NCBI GenBank assembly: GCA_002839355.1
Contig: PGXW01000014.1
Span: 1-58,520 of the forward strand
DNA: 58,520 nt
Direction: 5' to 3'
Source: Spirochaetae bacterium HGW-Spirochaetae-2
GTDB taxonomy: Bacteria; Spirochaetota; Spirochaetia; Sphaerochaetales; Sphaerochaetaceae
The notes under the pieces: generated by a model
Database searches by the model: none
The model's input: only the letters and a program-made list of their open reading frames with translations
What the model was told of the DNA's origin: nothing
Made by a program: the position numbers and the translations under genes
In this document: positions 51,603 through 57,584 of the stretch, in pieces
Layout of the letters: each line of letters starts with the position of its first letter
Position numbering within the stretch: position 1 is the first letter of the stretch

Positions 51603-52643
51603 TCAGGCTGAGAAGAACCTGTGTATCATGGATACCAGCATGTCCCGCTCGGCCGATGGTGCATAGAGACTGTCGATTTCTTGCAGGGCTTCCTCGAACA
51701 GCGCGAATGCACGATTCCTGGCTTTGCCAAGGGTTCCCGATGCCTGGATATTCCCGAGAAGTTCCTCGATAGATGATATCGAGTCATCGTATCCGTCTTT
51801 CCGGGCTTGTTGGAACACGCCTATGAGGTACTCGACCTGCTCGGGATTCTCCTCGACATACATGATGATGGGCAGGCTCTTCTTGTTCTCGACTATATCG
51901 TCACCATGCTTCTTGCCCGGATTGCCTTTCTCGAGGTTGATCACATCGTCCAATATCTGGAATCCCACACCGATGGTTTCGGCGATATGTCCCGCACGCC
52001 AGATTACCTGCGGGTCGTCCACCGCGACCGCGGCACCGATCTCGCATCCCATGGCGGCCAGACACCCTGTCTTCAACCGGCACATCAATTCATATTCCTG
52101 CACCGAGGGAAAGGTCCTGTGCTGGTGATGCCAACAGATATCCATGCCTTGGCCCATATGGACCCTGCGCATGTACTTCGCGTAGATCTGATAGATCTGT
52201 AGTTTCACCTTGTCGTCGAGAGGGGCCTCGTCTATGGTCTTTGTCGGCAGGAAGTAGAGGAAATTGCCGGCATTGATCGAAAAATCCTCGCCATACAGGA
52301 TATGCATGGCAGGCCCACCGCGCCGCCAATCCGACTTGTCCTCTATATCGTCGACAATCAGACTGCCGTTGTGGGGCAATTCGACCAGCGAGACAAGACG
52401 TTCGGCCAATGCCAAGGCCGTATCGCCACCGAGCATCTTGGCAGTCAGCATCATGAACAGTGGACGCCACCGCTTGCCGCCCCGGCGGATAAGGTCCCGT
52501 GCCGGTTCGCTGAACTGGTCAATTGCAACGGTGTCCGTCGGTGGGGCGGAACTGCCGAGCACCCATTCTATCCACGTCTGGTCGGACGATTCGGGGAGCA
52601 CCCGTTTCAACTCATGTTCAATTATGTTCAACCATCGATCCAT
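51603..52643 (-). CDS. Polyprenyl diphosphate synthase family protein (346 aa)
   Basis: A trans-isoprenyl diphosphate synthase that condenses isopentenyl diphosphate with an allylic primer, as in quinone, carotenoid or undecaprenyl routes. The first aspartate-rich motif is DDIEDKSDWRRGG and the second is GFQILDDVINLE; GGKRWRP near residue 55 binds diphosphate. The first motif is DDxED, with glutamate at the fourth place, slightly unlike the DDxxD norm but functional in relatives. Chain length cannot be predicted by eye. It converges on the ArsR gene with 17 bases between, and diverges from the MarR operon. Confidence 0.92.
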   Translation of the reverse strand: MDRWLNIIEHELKRVLPESSDQTWIEWVLGSSAPPTDTVAIDQFSEPARDLIRRGGKRWRPLFMMLTAKMLGGDTALALAERLVSLVELPHNGSLIVDDIEDKSDWRRGGPAMHILYGEDFSINAGNFLYFLPTKTIDEAPLDDKVKLQIYQIYAKYMRRVHMGQGMDICWHHQHRTFPSVQEYELMCRLKTGCLAAMGCEIGAAVAVDDPQVIWRAGHIAETIGVGFQILDDVINLEKGNPGKKHGDDIVENKKSLPIIMYVEENPEQVEYLIGVFQQARKDGYDDSISSIEELLGNIQASGTLGKARNRAFALFEEALQEIDSLYAPSAERDMLVSMIHRFFSA

Positions 52644-52750
52644 GGGCGGATTATATGGGGACAGGCCGATACTTACAATACAAAAGGATCCGCGAAAGGA
52701 TTTTCACCGCTTGACTGTACTTTTGTCACAGTACATTCAGTGTGAATCAG

Positions 52751-52806
52751 TTGACAATAGTGGCGGAACATGGTTAATTGCTAGTAGCAACAATTGCTAT
52801 GTGCAA
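52751..52806 (+). promoter_or_regulatory. Promoter with two tandem MarR-type operators
   Basis: TTGACA (52751-52756) and GTTAAT (52773-52778, 16-base spacing) form a candidate promoter. Two 13-base inverted repeats lie directly after it: TTGCTAGTAGCAA (52778-52790, perfect six-base arms) and TTGCTATGTGCAA (52794-52806, four-base arms). They begin 16 bases apart. The MarR gene starts at 52840. TTGC/GCAA palindromes are common MarR-family sites, so autorepression is expected. Confidence 0.62.
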
Positions 52807-52839
52807 CTAATAGTCCAGGCGGTTGTCCAAGGAAAGGAA

Positions 52840-53235
52840 ATGATTGACGAGATTCTGCAAATCAAGAAACGATGCAATTTCAGCGATGAAATCGGGAAGG
52901 AACATGGCCTCACCCCCAACGAGGTCGAATGCATCTCCGCCATCGCTTCCCACACTACCATCTCCTCCAAGCACCTGTCGTCGATCATGAACCTTTCTCC
53001 CTCCAGGGGCAGCAGGATCGTGAACAAACTCATCGACCGGAATTTCGTCTCGGCATCCCCCGACATCCATGACCGACGGTATCTCTCGCTTTCCCTCACC
53101 AACAAGGGGGAAGGGTGTTATGTCGATATCCAAAGGGAAAAGCAGCTGTGTGCACAGCGTCTGCTCGCTTCGTTGGATGCCGATCAGATACATGCTGTGG
53201 AAAACGGACTCAAAATTCTGTTGCAAGTAATGTAA
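52840..53235 (+). CDS. MarR family transcriptional regulator (131 aa)
   Basis: A winged helix protein of MarR type: LTPNEVECISAIASHTTISSKHLSSIMNLSPSRGSRIVNKLIDRNFVSASPDIHDRRYLSLSLTNKGEG contains the recognition helix (SPSRGSRIVNKLIDRNFV) and the wing with the DxRxxxLxLTxxG signature. It starts at the ATG at 52840 after AAGGAAAGGAA; the frame is open upstream into the divergent gene but has no start signal there. Only 15 bases separate it from the ArsM-like gene, so it heads the RiPP-like cassette. Cysteines near residues 10, 91 and 101 might sense redox state. Confidence 0.9.
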   Translation: MIDEILQIKKRCNFSDEIGKEHGLTPNEVECISAIASHTTISSKHLSSIMNLSPSRGSRIVNKLIDRNFVSASPDIHDRRYLSLSLTNKGEGCYVDIQREKQLCAQRLLASLDADQIHAVENGLKILLQVM

Positions 53236-53250
53236 AGGAGAACCCGTAGT

Positions 53251-53916
53251 ATGGAATCTACTGTCCAACAAGCAATAAATCTGCGCTATTCGGAACTGGC
53301 ACAAACCAGTTGTTGCCTGTCCTGTGGGGGTGCGATCAACCACAGCAAGGCCGTGGCAGGCGAAAGGTGTGTCGATCTCGGAAGCGGAAGGGGCACCGAT
53401 GTGCTTCGCCTCGCCGAATCGGTCGGACCCACCGGATTCGTCTATGGTATCGACATTTCGGACGGAATGCTTGACAAGGCACGCCACCATGCCGCTCAAT
53501 TGGGAGTAGGGAATGTGGCCTTCCTCAAAGCGAACCTGGAGGCACTTCCGATCGAAGACGGAAAAGTCGATCTTGTCATCTCCAACTGCACCATAAACCA
53601 TGCGGATGACAAGCAGAAGGTTTGGAACGAAATCTTTCGAATCCTTGGCAATGGTGGCCGGTTTGTCATAAGCGATATCTATTCCATGACCCAAGTTCCC
53701 GAGGAGCACCGAAACGATCCCGAAGCCGTGGCAGAGTGCTGGGCCGGGTCGGTGACGAGGGACGAATATGTCGATCAGCTCGGAAAGGCTGGATTCACCG
53801 ATGTGCAGATACTTGAAGAGAGCGAACCCTATGCAAAGGGTAAAGTAGAAGTTGTCAGCTGGACAATTCTCGGGACCAAGCGTTCCAAGAAAACATGCAG
53901 CTGCAAAAATAATTAG
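53251..53916 (+). CDS. ArsM-like SAM-dependent methyltransferase (221 aa)
   Basis: A class I methyltransferase with the SAM motif CVDLGSGRGTDVL (residues about 40-52) and the acidic end of strand 2 in YGIDISDGML. The ArsM family features are present: YSELAQTSCC near the N-terminus, the conserved cysteine in LVISNCTINH and a third in AECWAGS. Classical ArsM methylates As(III) bound by these cysteines. Here the neighbours are a small Cys-Cys peptide, a radical SAM maturase and a thioredoxin system, with no ars transport or reductase genes. It may act on arsenic, selenium or thiolates, or on the peptide product. The C-terminal CSCK may bind metal. Confidence 0.88.
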   Translation: MESTVQQAINLRYSELAQTSCCLSCGGAINHSKAVAGERCVDLGSGRGTDVLRLAESVGPTGFVYGIDISDGMLDKARHHAAQLGVGNVAFLKANLEALPIEDGKVDLVISNCTINHADDKQKVWNEIFRILGNGGRFVISDIYSMTQVPEEHRNDPEAVAECWAGSVTRDEYVDQLGKAGFTDVQILEESEPYAKGKVEVVSWTILGTKRSKKTCSCKNN

Positions 53917-53932
53917 TAAGGAGGTACTGCTT

Positions 53933-54028
53933 ATGAAATCTCTCATCAGCAAGAAACCTGTCGCGAAGAAAGCCGTAGCCCAGTGCTGCGCGAAGAATTC
54001 TGTTGTAGTGGCAGGTTGTCACGACTGA
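53933..54028 (+). CDS. Candidate RiPP precursor peptide (31 aa)
   Basis: A 31-codon ORF with an excellent AAGGAGGT site seven bases before the ATG. The N-terminal half is a basic, leader-like segment (MKSLISKKPVAKKAVA). The C-terminal half is a compact core, QCCAKNSVVVAGCHD, with adjacent Cys18-Cys19 and Cys29. It lies directly between the ArsM-like methyltransferase and a SPASM radical SAM enzyme, the normal place for a RiPP precursor. The Cys-Cys core recalls the thio(seleno)oxazole SbtA-type peptides described with radical SAM maturases, but I cannot confirm family membership. A purely structural small protein is the alternative. Confidence 0.72.
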   Translation: MKSLISKKPVAKKAVAQCCAKNSVVVAGCHD

Positions 54029-54042
54029 GAATTCGGATGTTT

Positions 54043-54066
54043 CCGGCTGGGAGCGATCCCAGCCGG
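54043..54066 (+). terminator. Perfect hairpin between precursor and maturase genes
   Basis: CCGGCTGGGA (54043-54052) pairs with TCCCAGCCGG (54057-54066) over ten bases around a GCGA tetraloop, a stable GNRA fold. There is no T-tract, so it is a poor terminator by itself. In RiPP operons such elements stabilise or attenuate the transcript so that precursor exceeds maturase. It starts 14 bases after the peptide stop and ends 24 bases before the radical SAM start. Confidence 0.75.
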
Positions 54067-54090
54067 AGACTCCACTGTTAGAAGAAGGGA

Positions 54091-55416
54091 ATGAACAGCA
54101 TGCAATTGTCCAAGCACAACATCATAGGCCGGTTGAAGGATTCCGACGAATATTTCATCGTGAACCCCCTGAGCCGTCAAGCCGATATCCTTACCGCCAA
54201 GAAGGCCCAGGAATTCTCAGCCCAAGTGTTTTCCGATCCGGCGGAACTGGTCGAGAAGGGGTATCTGGTCGACCCTGAGGAAGAACGCAAGCGGTACAAC
54301 CGCGAATACCTCGATTTCCTGGACAACCGGGATGCCGACGAAGTGCAGATATTCTATGTGCCCACCTATTTCTGCAATTTTTCGTGCACCTACTGTTACC
54401 AGGAAGGGTACGAGCATACGACAGAGATCGAACATACCGAGGTTATCGACGCCTTCTTCGCCTACATCGACCGCGAATTCGCGGGCAGGAAGAAGTATGT
54501 GACGGTGTTCGGAGGTGAACCGCTCCTTTCCGGCTCGGCACCGAAGGCGAATATCGTCTACCTGATCGAGCAGGCGACCAAACGCAACCTGGCGTTGGCC
54601 TTTGTGACGAACGGACACACCTTGAAGCAGTATATCCCGATCCTCAAGAAGGGCTTCATACGGGAAATCCAGGTCACCTTGGATGGACCCCAGGAGATCC
54701 ACGACCGACGGAGGATGCTCAAAGGTGGTGCGGGAACCTTCTCGCAGATAGTCGAGGGAATCGATGCCGCGCTTGCAGAAGGCATGCCGATCAACCTGCG
54801 CTCTGTCGTGGACCGTTCGAACATGCCCTATCTCGGGGAGCTTGCGGACTTTGCGATCGCGCAAGGGTGGACCGCGAACAAGCTCTTCAAGACCCAGCTT
54901 GGCAGGAACTACGAACTGCATGTATGTCAGGCGGAACAGCAGAAGCTCTATGATCGTGCCGGCATGTACGAGGATATCTACAACCTGGTCAGACGACAGC
55001 CTTCGTTCTTGGAATTCCATCGGCCCGCGTTCTCGATTTCCAAGTTCCTCTTCGAGAACGGTGAGCTTCCGAACCCGCTGTTCGATTCCTGTCCCGGCAC
55101 AAAGACCGAATGGGCCTTCGATTTCTCGGGAAGGATCTTCTCCTGCACCGCCACGGTCGGCAAGGAGGGAGAGGCGCTCGGAACCTTCTATCCGCAAGTC
55201 ACCAGGAAGGACGAGATTATCCGCGAGTGGGAACAACGCGATGTCACCACCATCGAGGCCTGTGCGGCTTGCCCGATGCAGCTGGCTTGTGGAGGCGGGT
55301 GCGCCGCGGTAGCCAAGAATGCGACCGGCAAAATCAGCTCCCCCGACTGCCGGCCGGTAGGGGACCTCTTGGGCATGGGGCTTTCGCTTTACTTCCAAAC
55401 TGGTACAGATCACTAG
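54091..55416 (+). CDS. Radical SAM/SPASM peptide maturase (441 aa)
   Basis: The radical SAM core begins near residue 85 and has CNFSCTYC (Cys95, 99, 102), followed by the SAM-binding FGGEPLL. The C-terminal SPASM domain is complete: CPGTKTEWAFDFSGRIFSC, then CAACPMQLACGGGC (Cx2Cx5Cx3C) and a final Cys in SPDC, enough for two auxiliary [4Fe-4S] clusters. The N-terminal 80 residues (HNIIGRLKDSDEYFIVNPLSRQADILT) may serve peptide recognition. SPASM enzymes of this length usually modify ribosomal peptides, for example by thioether or carbon-carbon bonds. GAAGGGA precedes the ATG. The likely substrate is the peptide encoded just upstream. Confidence 0.92.
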   Translation: MNSMQLSKHNIIGRLKDSDEYFIVNPLSRQADILTAKKAQEFSAQVFSDPAELVEKGYLVDPEEERKRYNREYLDFLDNRDADEVQIFYVPTYFCNFSCTYCYQEGYEHTTEIEHTEVIDAFFAYIDREFAGRKKYVTVFGGEPLLSGSAPKANIVYLIEQATKRNLALAFVTNGHTLKQYIPILKKGFIREIQVTLDGPQEIHDRRRMLKGGAGTFSQIVEGIDAALAEGMPINLRSVVDRSNMPYLGELADFAIAQGWTANKLFKTQLGRNYELHVCQAEQQKLYDRAGMYEDIYNLVRRQPSFLEFHRPAFSISKFLFENGELPNPLFDSCPGTKTEWAFDFSGRIFSCTATVGKEGEALGTFYPQVTRKDEIIREWEQRDVTTIEACAACPMQLACGGGCAAVAKNATGKISSPDCRPVGDLLGMGLSLYFQTGTDH

Positions 55417-55467
55417 GTTTTGTAGGGCACATCTGAATGAAATTGCAAATAACAGGAGATACAGAAA

Positions 55468-56748
55468 ATGACAGGACATATCAAAGAAATCAATGCCGAT
55501 GAATATCAGAAGGTAGTATTGGACGCACCGCGTGTGGTAGTGGACTTCTATTCCACCGAGTGTCCACCATGTGAAGCCTTGGCTTCGAAGTACGATGCGT
55601 TGAGCGAAATCTATGGAGAATTCGTTCCATTCATCAAAATCTACCGCCAGGGAAACCGAGATTTGTCCTTGGCCTTGGATGTCACAGGATCCCCCACCGT
55701 CCTTTTCTACAAGGATGGCAAGCTGGTAGGCGACAAACTCACCGGTGGTATCAAGCGTTCCGACCTGATGAAGAATATCGAGGCGTTGCTGACTACCGAT
55801 GAAATTGCCGCGGCGCGCAAGAAGATCGTTCCCTTCGAGACCGAAACCGATGTCGTTATCCTTGGAGGCGGTCCCGCCGGACTTACCGCCGGAATCTATC
55901 TCTCCCAAGCCCACGTGAAGACCATTCTGGTCGATACCGCGCTTCCCGGCGGGTATGTGGCCACAACCCATCAGGTCTCCAACTACCCGGGCTTCATCGA
56001 ACCGCAACAGGGCTTCATGTTGTCCCATTACATGAGCGAGCAGGCCAAGGCCAATGGTGTATCGTTCCGCGCCGCCGTCGACGTGAATTCAGTCGATTTG
56101 GAGACCAAGACCGTCATTGTCGACGGAGTGGAGACCATCAGGGCCAAACGTGTGGTGATCGCCACCGGTTCCCGTCCACGTCCGCTGGGACTTCCCGGCG
56201 AAGACGCCTATCGCGGAAACGGAATATCCTACTGCGCCACGTGCGATGCGAAATACTTTCAGGACAAGGAAGTGGTGGTGATCGGTGGGGGCAACTCCGC
56301 CATAGAGGAGACCCTTTTCATCGCCAAGTTCGCCAAGAAGATCACCATAGTCCACCAGTTCGACCATTTCCAGGCCAACAAGGTCGCCCAGGATGCCTTG
56401 CGCAAACTGCCGAATGTCGAATCGCTGATGGAGCACGAGCCGCGCGAGTTCAAGAAGTACGCGGCCATGGACATGGGTGTTGTCGTGGAGGACCTCAAAT
56501 CGGGCGAGAAGAAGGAGTTGCGCACCAACGGCATCTTCGTGTTCGTCGGATTCCTCCCGAATCTCGAAATGTTCAAGGAAGGATTGGAACTCGACCAGTG
56601 GGGGTACCTCAAGGCCGACCACGACATGGAGACCAATATCAAGGGTGTCTACGCCATTGGCGATGTGAAGACCAAAGCTTACCGCCAAATCACCACTGCG
56701 GTTGCCGATGGTACGATCGCGGCGATCTCCATATCGAAGAGCCTGTAA
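55468..56748 (+). CDS. Thioredoxin-thioredoxin reductase fusion protein (426 aa)
   Basis: Residues 1-110 form a thioredoxin fold with the active site ECPPCE (Cys32, Cys35; CPPC instead of CGPC) and the cis-proline in GSPTVLF. Residues 120-426 form a low-molecular-weight thioredoxin reductase: FAD motif ILGGGPAGLTAG, redox pair CATC (Cys256, Cys259), and C-terminal GVYAIGDVKTKAYRQITTAVADG. The NADPH-binding HRRxxxR motif is replaced by HQFDHFQANK, closer to the AhpF style, so NADH or another donor is likely. Most fusions carry thioredoxin at the C-terminus, so the order is unusual. An AGGAGAT site precedes the ATG. Confidence 0.92.
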   Translation: MTGHIKEINADEYQKVVLDAPRVVVDFYSTECPPCEALASKYDALSEIYGEFVPFIKIYRQGNRDLSLALDVTGSPTVLFYKDGKLVGDKLTGGIKRSDLMKNIEALLTTDEIAAARKKIVPFETETDVVILGGGPAGLTAGIYLSQAHVKTILVDTALPGGYVATTHQVSNYPGFIEPQQGFMLSHYMSEQAKANGVSFRAAVDVNSVDLETKTVIVDGVETIRAKRVVIATGSRPRPLGLPGEDAYRGNGISYCATCDAKYFQDKEVVVIGGGNSAIEETLFIAKFAKKITIVHQFDHFQANKVAQDALRKLPNVESLMEHEPREFKKYAAMDMGVVVEDLKSGEKKELRTNGIFVFVGFLPNLEMFKEGLELDQWGYLKADHDMETNIKGVYAIGDVKTKAYRQITTAVADGTIAAISISKSL

Positions 56749-56751
56749 CCG

Positions 56752-57324
56752 GTGAATTGCTTGTCATGCAAGTCAAAGTCCTGCAGGAAAACCGTTTCCT
56801 GCGGGGCAGAATCCTTCGGCTTGGCCGAAAGCCTCGAAAACTACCACCGTCCTGAAAACCAACAGGTGATCAGAGCCGCGGCAAGACTCGTCGATGGCGG
56901 ACGGGCGGGCACGTTGTCCCGTATCCAAGAAATCGTGGAATTTGCCCGGGACATGGAGTACCGCAACATCGGCATAGCGTATTGTTACGGTATGGAGGAC
57001 ACTGCCCTGGCAGTGCGTGACCTGTTCGCCTCCCAAGGGCTGAAGGCCACCGGCGTCTCGTGTACGGTGGGAGGTTTGCGGCAGGACCAGGTCAACCCCG
57101 ACAGTTCCCTTCCCGGTGTCTCCTGCAGCCCCTTGAACCAGGCTGCGCAGTTGAATGCCCAAAAAGCCGACCTGGCAGTGGTTATCGGCCTGTGCATGGG
57201 ACATGATATCCTGTTCAACCGTGAATTCGACGGTGATATCACCACCTTGGTGGTCAAGGACAGGACCAATGGGCACAATCCCATGCAAGGGATCACCAAG
57301 TCCTCCCCAAAAGCCAGCAGCTGA
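56752..57324 (+). CDS. DUF1847 metal-binding-like protein (190 aa)
   Basis: Matches the DUF1847 family: an N-terminal cysteine cluster (MNCLSCKSKSCRKTVSC) followed by a Rossmann-like domain with RNIGIAYCYGMEDTA, LKATGVSCTVGG and VVIGLCMGHDILF. The cysteines could bind zinc or an Fe-S cluster. Function is unknown; members occur in anaerobes near redox genes. The start is GTG at 56752, three bases after the reductase stop, with no clear ribosome binding site, so coupling is likely. It closes the RiPP-like cassette and could scavenge or transfer a metal or thiol group. Confidence 0.8.
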   Translation: MNCLSCKSKSCRKTVSCGAESFGLAESLENYHRPENQQVIRAAARLVDGGRAGTLSRIQEIVEFARDMEYRNIGIAYCYGMEDTALAVRDLFASQGLKATGVSCTVGGLRQDQVNPDSSLPGVSCSPLNQAAQLNAQKADLAVVIGLCMGHDILFNREFDGDITTLVVKDRTNGHNPMQGITKSSPKASS

Positions 57325-57332
57325 ACAGGCGA

Positions 57333-57361
57333 TTGCTTTCGATCCCGACCTCCCGTATGAT
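57333..57361 (+). promoter_or_regulatory. Candidate promoter for the 53-residue protein gene
   Basis: TTGCTT (57333-57338), 17 bases and TATGAT (57356-57361) form a plausible promoter immediately after the DUF1847 gene. It would start transcription about 17 bases before the start codon at 57385. The small downstream gene can therefore be expressed independently of the MarR-controlled cassette. Confidence 0.45.
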
Positions 57362-57384
57362 ATGCCTATGCAGGGAGGATCAGT

Positions 57385-57546
57385 ATGGAAAAGGAAATCA
57401 CCATCACCCAATTTGCCAAGGAATTGAAACAACGCCTTCAGGAAGGCAGGACGGTGGATTGTTGCAAGGAAGAATTGCTTAGGTTGGCCGACATGATCAC
57501 CGAGAAGATGGGGTCCGAAAAAATCCGGGTAACCTGGAAAGACTGA
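57385..57546 (+). CDS. Small Cys-Cys protein of unknown function (53 aa)
   Basis: A short ORF with an AGGGAGGAT ribosome binding site four bases before its ATG and normal codon use. It encodes a mostly helical, charged protein: an N-terminal beta-like start (MEKEITITQFAKELKQRL), a central VDCCKEELLRLADMI with adjacent cysteines at 25 and 26, and a C-terminal RVTWKD. I do not recognise the family. The Cys-Cys pair echoes the peptide at 53933 and the TSCC motif of the methyltransferase, so it might be a metallochaperone-like or thiol-active accessory. Its own promoter suggests it may be separate from the cassette. Confidence 0.6.
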   Translation: MEKEITITQFAKELKQRLQEGRTVDCCKEELLRLADMITEKMGSEKIRVTWKD

Positions 57547-57584
57547 AGGTCTCATGACGAGCTGCACCATGGCGTGCGGCTTGC

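Noticed and set aside
53251-53916. Calling the region an arsenic resistance island because of the ArsM-like protein and the nearby ArsR family regulator.
   Set aside because: No arsenate reductase, efflux pump or CVCxC-type ArsR is present; the ArsR gene belongs to the respiratory operon and the methyltransferase to the peptide cassette.
54217-56028. A 603-codon minus-strand open frame opposite the radical SAM and thioredoxin fusion genes.
   Set aside because: Fully antisense to genes with complete motifs; no start signal or family resemblance.
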